64,000 bases of DNA, from NCBI RefSeq assembly GCF_000233715.2, contig NC_021184.1, forward strand, positions 1,203,501 to 1,267,500, given 5' to 3'. The position numbers and the translations under genes are program-made. How positions within the stretch are numbered: the stretch's first letter is position 1; every line of letters begins with the position of its first letter. The stretch is from Desulfoscipio gibsoniae DSM 7213 (GTDB lineage Bacteria > Bacillota > Desulfotomaculia > Desulfotomaculales > Desulfallaceae). Of this stretch, positions 16,986-25,214 are shown one piece after another. The notes beneath the pieces are model-generated. The model made no database searches, was not told the origin of the DNA, and was given only the letters and a program-made list of their open reading frames with translations.

Positions 16986-17636
16986 CTATAATCCACGTAA
17001 TTGGTAATTGTTTAGCACATTCTCTGCATTGATATCTTTATTTTGAAAGCACATACTTTCAAATAGAGTTATATCACCAGAAGAGACATTTTGCCCGATA
17101 CGTGCCATTAAAACATTGGCTGGATGTTCTGTTATATCGGGATCGTCGGTGGGGATTTTTTGCATGTCTACACTGCCAAACAGGTTGCATAGCACCTTGC
17201 GGTAAGCAAAGGTATCTAGTTTTGTGTTGCCGGTATCCCAGTACCAGCTTATTTCCATAGTGATAACAATGAAATCTTCTAACACTGGATTGGTAAAACC
17301 TGCTTGTAAAATATTTTCGGCAATTTTTAAGCGACGCCAGTCCGGGCTAATCTCAATACCACCCAGTTCCAAAACTCGGGGGTGGTTAAACCAGCGGGAG
17401 CTTTCATCTGGTCGGTGGAAGGTGATGTAGCCTACTATTTCTTTTTTGTGTCTGGCAATATAAATCATGCCGTGCGGTGTTGTGGTAATCATAATCAGCG
17501 CTTCCTTTTGTTTTTTAGCAGGGCGAAAATTTGTAAGTTTACTATTCATGGTCAATCTATCCAGATATAATCCTGGGCAGGGACCTTCAATATATACAAC
17601 ACCCTTTGGTGTATGATAGACAATCTGTCGAATCAT
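16986..17636 (-). CDS. AcuA-family GNAT acetyltransferase, copy 1
   Basis: Resembles Bacillus subtilis AcuA, which acetylates and switches off AMP-forming acetyl-CoA synthetase. Shared features are IEGPCPG near the start, FRPAKKQKEAL, HGMIYIARHKKEIVGYITF, LELGGIEISPDWR and the acetyl-CoA loop that follows, EISWYWDTGNTKLDTFAYRK, and DDPDITEHPANVLMARIGQN. Length 216 compares with about 210 in AcuA. A second copy (17889-18515) lies just upstream on the same strand, with most residues identical. No acuB or acuC is adjacent. With CODH/ACS nearby, a role in controlling acetyl-CoA-forming enzymes is plausible but unproven. The start ATG is preceded by AGGAGG. Confidence 0.88.
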   Translation of the reverse strand: MIRQIVYHTPKGVVYIEGPCPGLYLDRLTMNSKLTNFRPAKKQKEALIMITTTPHGMIYIARHKKEIVGYITFHRPDESSRWFNHPRVLELGGIEISPDWRRLKIAENILQAGFTNPVLEDFIVITMEISWYWDTGNTKLDTFAYRKVLCNLFGSVDMQKIPTDDPDITEHPANVLMARIGQNVSSGDITLFESMCFQNKDINAENVLNNYQLRGL

Positions 17637-17728
17637 GCATAAACCTCCTGGACCATACCGCTAAATTCCTATGATAGGATAATAAGTATATTATATTGCC
17701 GCTTAGCTTATTTCTTAACTTTTCAAAT

Positions 17729-17751
17729 ATTATAAATGTTGTTTAAGATGT
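17729..17751 (-). promoter_or_regulatory. Promoter of acuA-like copy 1
   Basis: On the minus strand a TATAAT (17734-17729) is preceded by TTAAACAACATT, a context shared almost base for base with the promoter region of copy 2. Confidence 0.5.
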
Positions 17752-17805
17752 TGTAAAATTATTGTATGTACTAAAGTATTACGTCAAGACCTAATTAAAA
17801 TATAA

Positions 17806-17835
17806 AGCCACCTCCTGATTAACCAAGGGGTGGCT
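17806..17835 (-). terminator. Terminator of acuA-like copy 2
   Basis: AGCCACC at 17806-17812 and GGTGGCT at 17829-17835 form a 7-bp stem. On the minus strand it is followed by TTTATATTTT. It makes the two acuA copies separate transcription units. Confidence 0.7.
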
Positions 17836-17888
17836 ATAACTAATCTTGACACTGAGGCACTATACTGTATTCCAAGTGATAAAATAAG

Positions 17889-18515
17889 TTAAAGCAGGTT
17901 CACTGCGTTGCCAAATTTGTTTTGGAACCGCATGCTTTCAAATAGCATCAAGTCGCTGTGGGAGACATTCTGCCCGGTGCGGGCCATCAGTACATTGGCC
18001 GGATGCTCTGTTATGTCGGGATCGTCAGTGGGGGTTTTTTTCATACCCACACTGCCAAACAGGTTGCATAATACCTTTTGGTAGGCCCAAATATCCAGTT
18101 TTGTGTTGCGGGTGTCCCAATGCCAGCACATTTCCATGGTAATGATAATATAATCCTCCATCACAGGATTGGCAAAGCCTGCTTGCAAAATACTTTCGGC
18201 AATTTTTAAGCGGCGCCAGTCTGAACTTATTTCAATACCACCCAATTCTAAAACGCGGGGGTGCTTAATCCAGCGGGAGATTTCATCGGGTCGGTGGAAA
18301 GTGATGTAACCAACTATTTCTTTTTCATGCCTGGCTATATAAATCATACCATGGGGCATTTGGGTGATCCTGATCAGCGCCTCTTTTTGTTTATCAGGAG
18401 GACGAAAATTGGTTAATTTGTTATTCATGGTCAATTCAGCTAGGTAAGTACCCGGGCATGGACCTTCAATATATATAATTCCCCTGGGTGTTTCGTGGAT
18501 AACCTGTTGGATCAT
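17889..18515 (-). CDS. AcuA-family GNAT acetyltransferase, copy 2
   Basis: A close paralogue of the gene at 16986-17636. The central blocks (IARHEKEIVGYITFHRPDE, HPRVLELGGIEISSDWRRLK, CWHWDTRNTKLD, DDPDITEHPANVLMAR) are nearly identical, and the differences cluster at the C-terminus and surface positions. At 208 residues it is slightly shorter. It keeps the Trp-His-Trp triad seen in Bacillus AcuA (WHWD), where copy 1 has WYWD, so this copy is closer to the ancestral form. AAGGAGG precedes the ATG. It has its own promoter and terminator. It probably acetylates a lysine in an acyl-CoA synthetase or another acetyl-CoA enzyme. Confidence 0.88.
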   Translation of the reverse strand: MIQQVIHETPRGIIYIEGPCPGTYLAELTMNNKLTNFRPPDKQKEALIRITQMPHGMIYIARHEKEIVGYITFHRPDEISRWIKHPRVLELGGIEISSDWRRLKIAESILQAGFANPVMEDYIIITMEMCWHWDTRNTKLDIWAYQKVLCNLFGSVGMKKTPTDDPDITEHPANVLMARTGQNVSHSDLMLFESMRFQNKFGNAVNLL

Positions 18516-18576
18516 GCAAAAACCTCCTTGACCACACTGGAATATACCGCTCAGCCTTAGTTTTTAACATGAACAT

Positions 18577-18599
18577 ATTATAAATGCTGTTTAAGTACG
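18577..18599 (-). promoter_or_regulatory. Promoter of acuA-like copy 2
   Basis: On the minus strand TATAAT (18582-18577) follows TTAAACAGCATT, the same element as in front of copy 1, with TTGCAA about 18 bases upstream. Confidence 0.5.
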
Positions 18600-18664
18600 T
18601 TTGCAATACATGGAAATTAAGTGCCTATATTAAAAATTTTCTGTTTATGTGCCATTACTCTGGA

Positions 18665-19042
18665 TTATACCCAGTATTCATAAAAGCGCAGTTGCAGCTC
18701 TTTTAGGCTGATTTTGCGGGTGGATATCTTATTTAATATCGTAGCGGCGGTATCCAGGGCATATACGCTAACCCCGATACTCCGGGGATCTACATCATCC
18801 AACTCGATCTCATGTCCGCCCAATCCGGCCGAGCGTATTTTGCCCCATAAGCTGGGCAGTATCACCCCAATGTATGGACGGTCAACGGGAACAATAATCA
18901 CCTCGTATACTTTTTTGCGCACACCGTCGAACTCAAACTCCATTTTCATCACCGGGTCAACCTTAGATTCATAGTTATCCCAATCAATGATGTCTTCGTA
19001 TATTAAAAGGCCGATACCGAAATGTCTTACCATACCAGTCAT
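18665..19042 (-). CDS. Hypothetical protein, 125 residues
   Basis: Family not recognised. AGAAAGGCGG lies 7 bases before ATG 19042, so the start is secure. The protein is soluble and mostly beta (MKMEFEFDGVRKKVYEVIIVPVDRPYIGVILPSLW), with an acidic patch EIELDDVDPRSIGV. No cysteines, membrane spans or catalytic motifs are visible. It is transcribed toward the acuA copies but separated from them by about 150 bp. Confidence 0.7.
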   Translation of the reverse strand: MTGMVRHFGIGLLIYEDIIDWDNYESKVDPVMKMEFEFDGVRKKVYEVIIVPVDRPYIGVILPSLWGKIRSAGLGGHEIELDDVDPRSIGVSVYALDTAATILNKISTRKISLKELQLRFYEYWV

Positions 19043-19636
19043 TATAAATCCGCCTTTCTAAAATATATTGGTTATTAATTGCTAATGTTCCGCTGGTCGC
19101 CTGCCTTAAATTTTTAATATTTTACCCTTTCCTTCAAGGTGATGTGACATCTTTAGTATAACAATATCATTGCTTTGTAACACCGGTTTGGCTGTATCCT
19201 CCGGTGAAAGCAGATTGTTTTTAAAAAATAAAGGCTTTAGATGCTAACATTGTCACTTTCAAAAGGGAGTGATTTCTGTGTAGAGGTACTAATGTGTAAA
19301 ATTAAAAATTGGTGTCATTATTCAATTATATCAAGGCCGGGACAACTGGGGAAGTAATTAATGAAAAATCTGCTAAAAATCTAAGTGCTTATGTAAAACG
19401 ACGTGTCGGTAATGTAGATAGTTGATTTGAATATGTCATTTTTAATAAGCGCTGTTCTTTAGGATTGTCTTTACAGCTTGCTTATATTTTGTGTAAGTTG
19501 TGGTAAAGTTAAATCTGTAAAAAGGTAATTTGAAAATTAGTATACACGCCCATGCTAAGGATAGGAAGAGTACAAGAGCTTAAACTTTTTAAAAGCCACA
19601 GTGAAATCATATAATTATTTTAGAAAGGTAGTTATT
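19043..19636. other. Gene-free spacer
   Basis: About 590 bases of AT-rich sequence between divergent genes. A 37-codon open stretch at 19312-19425 has no ribosome binding site and was not called. Nothing else is supported. Confidence 0.5.
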
Positions 19637-20098
19637 ATGATGCCGTTAAATGAAGACCTGTTCCTGGATACATTTAACCAGCAATGGTGCTGGCGGGTGG
19701 TACGGATGGTGCACGTGGGAAAATGCGGTGACATGTTGGATTTTCCGGCGGTACTGGCCGGTATAGTGGCCGGCCGGGCCGGCGACGGTAATTTTTCCAA
19801 AATAACCAGGGAGAGTAAAGTGCCCTGGGGCAGTTACCTGTATATGCAGTCGGTGATCAAATCGTCCCAGGGCAAGCCTGCTTATACCCGCCTGTTTATT
19901 GACATTACAGACGATATGCTTTACGATGCACAGCCGGGTCGGGCACTGATTATAAATAATCGGGAGGTGGCGGCCTTTTTCCCGGCGAGTGAACAGATGG
20001 CAGATGATTTTTTGCGCCTCAATGGAACCGTGGACTTAATACGACAATTATGCGACCAAGTGGGCAAAGACCAATCGGCAGTTGGTATTTTGTCGTAG
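19637..20098 (+). CDS. Hypothetical protein, 153 residues
   Basis: Not recognised. ATG 19637 is chosen over an in-frame ATG at 19601 because AGAAAGG lies 8 bases before it. The product is soluble and begins MMPLNEDLFLDTFNQQWCWR. A glycine-rich stretch (AGIVAGRAGDGNFSK) is followed by mixed alpha/beta sequence. No catalytic motif is visible. Confidence 0.65.
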   Translation: MMPLNEDLFLDTFNQQWCWRVVRMVHVGKCGDMLDFPAVLAGIVAGRAGDGNFSKITRESKVPWGSYLYMQSVIKSSQGKPAYTRLFIDITDDMLYDAQPGRALIINNREVAAFFPASEQMADDFLRLNGTVDLIRQLCDQVGKDQSAVGILS

Positions 20099-20267
20099 AA
20101 ACCGGGAATTAAATACTAAGTCCCAAATAAATAGATCAAAAACATTTGCGCAAATGAAGCTTTGGGGACAAGTCTTCGGGCTTATCTCGGGGGACTTGCT
20201 TGAGAGTGCGAAATGTAAGATGTATAATGGTAAAGTGTAATCAAAATACAACGGGGGGTACTCATTA

Positions 20268-21527
20268 ATGGCCCGGCTGTCAAACGACTACAGCTTTAAT
20301 GTGCAAACAACGGCGCCCGGCCAGCGTTTTTTACCGGGTACAGCGGGGTTCAGAAGGGCCTCGCTGGCGCTTTTTATCGCTTCATTTCTTACCTTTGCCA
20401 ATTTATATCTTACCCAACCCCTGCTGCCGCTGCTGGTGGACGAGTTCGGAGTTTCCCCCGCAGCATCCAGCCTGACGATATCACTGGCCATATTCTCCCT
20501 TGGCGTGGCCATGCTTTTCTGGGGAACCATATCCGATGCCGTGGGGCGCCGCCCGGTGATGTTTTGGACAATGGCCCTGGCAGCTGTGCCGGTATTGCTG
20601 GCACCTTTTATTTCATCATTTAACCAGCTATTGTTGATACGTATTGCCCAAGGATTTCTTCTGGCCGGACTGCCTTCGGTGGCAATGGCTTACTTGGGTG
20701 AAGAGTTTGACAGCCGGGCGCTGGGGTTGGCGGTGGGATTGTATATCAGTGGTAATTCCGTCGGCGGCATGGGCGGTCGTGTGATTAGCGGTATCATGGC
20801 CGAGTCCTACTCCTGGAGGGTTTCTTTTATGGTGATGGGCATTATAGGTGTGGTGGGAGTGATACTGTTTTACTATTTATTGCCCCCGTCCACTCACTTT
20901 AAACCCCGCTCCGCGGGTCTGCGCACCGCGGTAGTGGCCATGTGGTCACATATAAAAAATGTCACCTTGCTAAAAGGGTACGGAATTGCCTTTTTTAGCA
21001 TGTTTTGCTTTGTAGGTATTTTTAACTATATAACCTTTCGCCTGAGCGCGGCCCCTTATAATCTTTCGCCCGCCGCTGTGGGCTGGCTGTTTATGACGTA
21101 CCTTGCAGGCACGGTAAGTTCCACTTTATCGGGTCGTTTTATTGATGTGGCGGGCAGCCGGCTGGCCGTGGTTCTGGGGGCACTGATTGCGCTGTGCGGG
21201 GTGGTGGTGCTGCTTTTACCCTCACTGTGGATAATCGTCATTGGTCTTTTAACCTTTTGTTTTGGTTTCTTTGCCGTTCATGCTGCGGCCAGCGCCTGGG
21301 TAAATAAACAAGCCAGGCAGTCTAAGGCCAGCGCAATGGGTCTGTATCTGGTGTGCTATTACGTAGGGGGCAGCTTTGGCAGCACCGGGCTGGGCTTTTT
21401 GTGGCACTACTGGAGCTGGCCGGGTGTTACTGCCGGCCTTGTGATTGCGCTGGTGATAGTGCTTCTGCTGGGTCTGTCTCTACAGGCAGCTCGTGAGCAG
21501 GTGAGTAAGATTTATTCCCGAATATAA
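20268..21527 (+). CDS. MFS transporter, YnfM/DHA1-like
   Basis: A 12-span major facilitator exporter of 419 residues. The loop 2-3 motif reads FWGTISDAVGRRPVMFW, the classic MFS motif A, and YLGEEFDSRALGLAVGLYISGNSVGGMGGR matches the YnfM-like group of drug/metabolite exporters. The second half repeats the pattern (LSGRFIDVAGSRLAVVLGAL). The N-terminus has an extra charged segment of about 35 residues before TM1. The start ATG is preceded by GGGGGG. The substrate is unknown; these proteins often export arabinose-like sugars or drugs. It is followed 41 bp later by a YkgJ gene. Confidence 0.92.
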   Translation: MARLSNDYSFNVQTTAPGQRFLPGTAGFRRASLALFIASFLTFANLYLTQPLLPLLVDEFGVSPAASSLTISLAIFSLGVAMLFWGTISDAVGRRPVMFWTMALAAVPVLLAPFISSFNQLLLIRIAQGFLLAGLPSVAMAYLGEEFDSRALGLAVGLYISGNSVGGMGGRVISGIMAESYSWRVSFMVMGIIGVVGVILFYYLLPPSTHFKPRSAGLRTAVVAMWSHIKNVTLLKGYGIAFFSMFCFVGIFNYITFRLSAAPYNLSPAAVGWLFMTYLAGTVSSTLSGRFIDVAGSRLAVVLGALIALCGVVVLLLPSLWIIVIGLLTFCFGFFAVHAAASAWVNKQARQSKASAMGLYLVCYYVGGSFGSTGLGFLWHYWSWPGVTAGLVIALVIVLLLGLSLQAAREQVSKIYSRI

Positions 21528-21568
21528 TTTTGATAATCATTTACCACTATATATTGTGAGGTGATATT

Positions 21569-22351
21569 ATGCTTAATCAATCGTCAAAAACCGACCGGCA
21601 ACTGCCACAGGGTAGGCATACTGAGTTTGCCGGGGATGCCAAGTTTCGATTTTTGTGCCATGAAAAATTGGCATGCTTTAACCGGTGCTGCCGGGATATC
21701 AATATATTTCTTTCGCCCTATGATGTTCTGCGTATGAGCAGAAAGCTGGGGTTGAGTACCGGAGAATTTTTGCAGCGTTATACCACCAGACTTCAGCCCG
21801 GTCGGCTTAGGTTCCCCTTGGTGATTATCAAAATGCGGGAAGACGCCGACTTGGTATGTCCCTTTGTCACAGAACGGGGCTGCTCGGTTTACGATGAAAG
21901 GCCCTGGTCCTGTCGTATGGCTCCGGTAGAAATACGAGGTGAAAACAAGTACGGGTTTGCCTTTGATAGTGACCACTGCCATGGCTTGCTGGAGGACAGG
22001 GAGTGGACAGTGGATGAGTGGATGCAAAACCAGGGTAATGATAATTACGGTGAACTGGAGCAGGAATTTGATAAAATCCCCCAGAACCTAAGTTTTACCG
22101 GGATGCCTGCCCTGGATGAACATATACGGGAAATGTTTTACATGACCTGCTATGATCTGGATATGTTCCGCCGTTATGTATTTGAAAGTAGTTTTCTAAG
22201 CACCTTCGGGGTGGACGGGAAGACGGCGCAAAGGATCAAAGATAATGACCTGGCGCTGCTGCAGTTCGGCTTTCGCTGGCTGGCCCGAGATTTTGATTTG
22301 CGCAAGTCAATGCAAATAAGGGACGAAGTGGTACCGGGTGTTGAAAGTTGA
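21569..22351 (+). CDS. YkgJ-family cysteine-cluster protein
   Basis: A 260-residue putative Fe-S or zinc protein of the YkgJ/CxxCxxCC type. The metal-binding residues appear as FLCHEKLACFNRCCRDIN (residues about 28-45), VCPFVTERGCSVYDERPWSCR (about 95-115) and a later DHCHG. Function is unknown across the family. ATG 21569 follows GTGAGGTGAT. The C-terminal half is helical and less conserved. It may share a transcript with the preceding MFS gene. Confidence 0.88.
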   Translation: MLNQSSKTDRQLPQGRHTEFAGDAKFRFLCHEKLACFNRCCRDINIFLSPYDVLRMSRKLGLSTGEFLQRYTTRLQPGRLRFPLVIIKMREDADLVCPFVTERGCSVYDERPWSCRMAPVEIRGENKYGFAFDSDHCHGLLEDREWTVDEWMQNQGNDNYGELEQEFDKIPQNLSFTGMPALDEHIREMFYMTCYDLDMFRRYVFESSFLSTFGVDGKTAQRIKDNDLALLQFGFRWLARDFDLRKSMQIRDEVVPGVES

Positions 22352-22555
22352 AAGTTAAATGATTTAGTTTGGCACCAATAATGGACATTTTTTTAATATG
22401 AAGATCGGGGGTGTCAACATAAAACATATTGATGAAAATAACCCCATAAAAGGGTATCAATTAAACTTGTTACCCTGTATTGGTAAATGGTATTTATAGT
22501 ATGATATAATAACCACACTTAATAAAATGGTAGTTGTGTTTTAGGGGAGTGATTT

Positions 22556-22888
22556 GTGGTGATGGTGCATAATGATATGGTTGAGGTTAGAGGTTTTTCT
22601 TTTCTTAAAGAGATATTTGACCAGCGTGGCTGGCCTTTTCCCGTGCAGGTGCCCCTGGATGGTGAATGTACTGCCGAAGAGCTGGCCCGGCGCATGGACT
22701 TGCCCCGGGAGAAAATAGAGGGAGTTTTTATTAACGGTCTAGCCGGACCGCTGGATCGCACAGTACACCCCGGTGACCGGGTGGCCTTTGTACCGCCGGG
22801 TACCCCCGGCCCGTACAGGGTCATACTTGGCTTGGTGAAAACATCCAAGGAACAAAATAACTCAGTGCCCGGGGATGCAGGTAATTAG
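22556..22888 (+). CDS. MoaD/ThiS-like beta-grasp protein
   Basis: A ubiquitin-like fold protein (110 residues). The middle shows the MoaD/ThiS pattern: AEELARRMDLPREKIEGVFINGLAGPLDRTVHPGDRVAFVPP. Unlike true sulfur carriers it does not end in Gly-Gly; after VPPGTPGPYRVILG there is a 20-residue polar tail, so either it is processed or it has a regulatory role. Such proteins accompany tungsten or molybdenum enzyme genes, and moeA, moeA-PBP, fdhD and mogA follow within 6 kb. GTG 22556 has AGGGGAG upstream. Confidence 0.75.
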   Translation: MVMVHNDMVEVRGFSFLKEIFDQRGWPFPVQVPLDGECTAEELARRMDLPREKIEGVFINGLAGPLDRTVHPGDRVAFVPPGTPGPYRVILGLVKTSKEQNNSVPGDAGN

Positions 22889-23225
22889 CTCTGGCTTTTA
22901 TTGAGCCGGAAATTCCACGGCTTGGAGTAGCTTTTACGGTTAGGCGGGCTTTATAAACCAGTTTGGCTATGTGTCTGTTCGGTGTAGCAAGACTAAGTCC
23001 TGTGGTGTTAATTTAACGCCAGCAGGATTTTTTTATCGGTTAAGTTAATTAAATCTGTTGCACAATATAGTCATAAAGGGTATCTTTATAATGACAATAT
23101 GTTTATTAAAGCAGGACGAAATGGTTGGAAATGTTGCCTAAGTATGAGTTGTCACCTCGAGGTGGTCTTAAATTTAGCAACAAGCAAGTGGCAGATGCCA
23201 TGCAAGTTTGAAAGGAGAGGTAGAA
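22889..23225. other. Spacer with terminator and palindrome
   Basis: 337 bases. It contains the terminator at 22995-23034 and a 12-bp palindrome CACCTCGAGGTG around 23153-23164, about 60 bases before the small gene. A molybdenum-cofactor riboswitch was considered but could not be folded by eye. Confidence 0.5.
22995..23034 (+). terminator. Strong terminator after the MoaD-like gene
   Basis: A long stem (GTCCTG and GGTGTTA against TAACGCC and CAGGAT) is followed by seven T residues. Confidence 0.8.
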
Positions 23226-23408
23226 ATGACTAAAAATAATGAAGAAATTAAAATTGCCGTACAAAACGCGGCCAAGGACGGCAGACTGAGCTGCACCGCA
23301 GCCAGAAAGCTTGCCGCTGATCTGGGTGTCGCGCCCCGGGAAATAGGCAAAATGGCGGATGAACTTAAAATTAAGCTTTTTGGCTGTGAGTTGGGCTGCT
23401 TCGACTAA
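23226..23408 (+). CDS. 60-residue helix-turn-helix-like protein with Cys tail
   Basis: A small protein with AAAGGAGAGG before ATG 23226. It has a helix-turn-helix-like core (RLSCTAARKLAADLGVAPREIGKMADEL) and a conserved-looking tail LKIKLFGCELGCFD. I recall the CxLGCF ending from small proteins next to molybdopterin genes in clostridia, but no function is assigned. It precedes moeA by 123 bp on the same strand and could be a regulator or a metal-sensing partner. Confidence 0.7.
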   Translation: MTKNNEEIKIAVQNAAKDGRLSCTAARKLAADLGVAPREIGKMADELKIKLFGCELGCFD

Positions 23409-23531
23409 AAGATAGCGCAGTAGTTATACGGCTTGTTACTTAACATAACCGGGTTGCCGGTCGGGTGCCTGGAGAGCCGTCTATGGGACTACTATCTAGG
23501 TCTAGGATGATAAGCGTTTGGAGGTATTTTT

Positions 23532-24767
23532 ATGGGTGAACTGTTTCAGGCCCGGACGGTGCGGGAGGCCCGGGAACTGTTGGGAGGGCATATCAAGACT
23601 ACCTGCCCGGTGGAGCAAGTACAACTGCTCAAGGCATTGGGCCGCCGGCTGGCACAAGACTTGGTGGCTGTGGATGCGGTTCCAGGCTTTGACCGCTCTA
23701 CCATGGATGGCTTTGCTGTGCGGGCCCGGGATACCTTCGGGGCCACGGAAAGCCTTCCCTCCTACCTTGACGTAACCGGTGAAGTGCTTATGGGGCGGGA
23801 TGCCGGAACCGCAGGCGTAGTCGGGGTTGGACAGGCCTGGCGTATACCCACCGGGGGTATGCTGCCGCCCGGAGCGGACGCGGTGGTGATGCTGGAATAT
23901 ACCGAAGAGCTCGATGACATGACCATCGGGGTGACCAGGCCGGTGGCGCCGGGGGATTATATAGTGCGCACCGGTGAAGATATCGCCCCTGGGGCCGGGG
24001 TGCTGCCCCGGGGGCACATACTTAGGCCCCAGGATCTGGGGCTGTTGGCGGCGGTTGGTGTGGACGATGTGCCGGTGTTCATGCCGGCACGGGTGGGTAT
24101 AATATCCACCGGCGACGAATTGGTGGAGACCCGGGAGCAGCCCGGGCCAGGCCAGGTGCGGGACATTAATTCCTACGCATTGTATGGGCAGGCGGCCGCC
24201 GCCGGTGCCCAGCCTTGCATTTACGGTATTATTAGGGATGATTTTAAATTGCTTTTGGACAGGCTCCGGCAAGCGCTGGCTGAATGTGATCTGGTGCTGC
24301 TATCGGGCGGCAGCTCGGTGGGCGCAAGGGACGTGGCGGCCCGGGTGCTGGATACCCTGGGCTCACCGGGGGTGCTGTTTCACGGCATTTCCATCAAGCC
24401 CGGTAAGCCTACGGTGGGAGCTGTGGTGGACGGCAAGCCGGTATTCGGATTGCCCGGCCACCCGGTATCCGCAATGGTGGTGTTTGACCTGCTGGTAACA
24501 CCTCTTTTAAAGTATGGCTTTTACCTGCGGGATCAACTGGAATTTCCCGTACGTGCCCGGCTGACCCGCAATATGCGTTCAGCCGCCGGGCGGGAGGACT
24601 ATCTGCGGGTCCGTTTGTATCAGGAAAACGGCGAGGTCATCGCTGACCCCGTGCTGGGTAAATCAGGCCTGATCAGCACAATGGTGCAGGCAGATGGTCT
24701 GGCCCGCATACCTGCTGAAAAAGAAGGCATCGAAGCCGGTGAAAATATCGAAGTCAAGCTGTTTTAA
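23532..24767 (+). CDS. moeA: Molybdopterin molybdenumtransferase MoeA
   Basis: Inserts molybdate (or tungstate) into adenylylated molybdopterin. The 411 residues show the four-domain MoeA order. The N-terminal part has FDRSTMDGFAVRARDT. Beta domain motifs are RIPTGGMLPPGADAVVMLEYT and VRTGEDIAPGAGVLPRGH. The MPT-binding domain carries VGIISTGDELVE, VRDINSYAL and LSGGSSVGARD. The end of the core is SIKPGKPTVGAVVDGKPVFGLPGHPVSA, then the C-terminal beta-barrel. ATG 23532 follows TTGGAGG. A second MoeA-type protein follows, a pairing typical of organisms with both molybdenum and tungsten enzymes. Confidence 0.96.
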   Translation: MGELFQARTVREARELLGGHIKTTCPVEQVQLLKALGRRLAQDLVAVDAVPGFDRSTMDGFAVRARDTFGATESLPSYLDVTGEVLMGRDAGTAGVVGVGQAWRIPTGGMLPPGADAVVMLEYTEELDDMTIGVTRPVAPGDYIVRTGEDIAPGAGVLPRGHILRPQDLGLLAAVGVDDVPVFMPARVGIISTGDELVETREQPGPGQVRDINSYALYGQAAAAGAQPCIYGIIRDDFKLLLDRLRQALAECDLVLLSGGSSVGARDVAARVLDTLGSPGVLFHGISIKPGKPTVGAVVDGKPVFGLPGHPVSAMVVFDLLVTPLLKYGFYLRDQLEFPVRARLTRNMRSAAGREDYLRVRLYQENGEVIADPVLGKSGLISTMVQADGLARIPAEKEGIEAGENIEVKLF

Positions 24768-25214
24768 TGGGGTCAGGCTTAAACTTTCTTAAACTAACCA
24801 TAGTAGTTGTATATATAAATAAGGCAATAAGGCGCAGACAATAAGGCTCCTTTAACGAAGGGCTATCAGTTTTAAGCTTTAGCCTATGTTTAAGGTTCCA
24901 GCGGGGCTTTGGATTTAGCTATGCTTTTAAATTTAAATTCATACGAAGCATGAACAAGGCACATCGAACAATAGCTCCGATAATATAGTGCAAACAGTGA
25001 GTGAGGTACCACCGGATTTGTGTATAGATAAATGTATTGTCTGGTTGGATTTGACTGTTACACCTAAACGGATCCAGTGTTGAAAAGTTGAAAGTTATTT
25101 GCGAAAGATGCAATTGCATTTGTTGTTTGCAAATTGTTTGCAAATTACACATGGTTTGTAGGCTATTCTATCGAAAAAAACCAATGCATTATTTTGGGCG
25201 AACGGAGTGAAACA
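24768..25214. other. Spacer upstream of moeA-PBP
   Basis: About 450 bases with no supported gene. Its last 110 bases hold a cluster of palindromes and tandem repeats (25108-25146) that may be an operator. Confidence 0.5.
25108..25146 (+). promoter_or_regulatory. Palindrome plus tandem 11-bp repeats, candidate operator
   Basis: A 12-bp palindrome ATGCAATTGCAT (25108-25119) is followed by two perfect head-to-tail copies of GTTTGCAAATT (25125-25135 and 25136-25146), each containing the palindrome TTTGCAAA. It lies 70 bases before the moeA-PBP start, a suitable position for a repressor or for ModE-like control. Confidence 0.45.

Noticed and set aside
19312..19425. 37-codon frame reading SLFNYIKAGTTGEVINEKSA
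   Set aside because: Protein-like but without a ribosome binding site or recognised family; too short to support.
23100..23225. Molybdenum cofactor riboswitch before the moeA group
   Set aside because: Palindromes are present, but the conserved core of the Moco riboswitch could not be recognised by eye.
22330..25095. Shared GTTGAAAGTTGAAAGTT-like string after the YkgJ gene and before moeA-PBP
   Set aside because: Short, imperfect and in unrelated contexts; probably coincidence.
24919..25152. Minus-strand open frame upstream of moeA-PBP
   Set aside because: No ribosome binding site, and it spans the palindrome cluster; regarded as chance.
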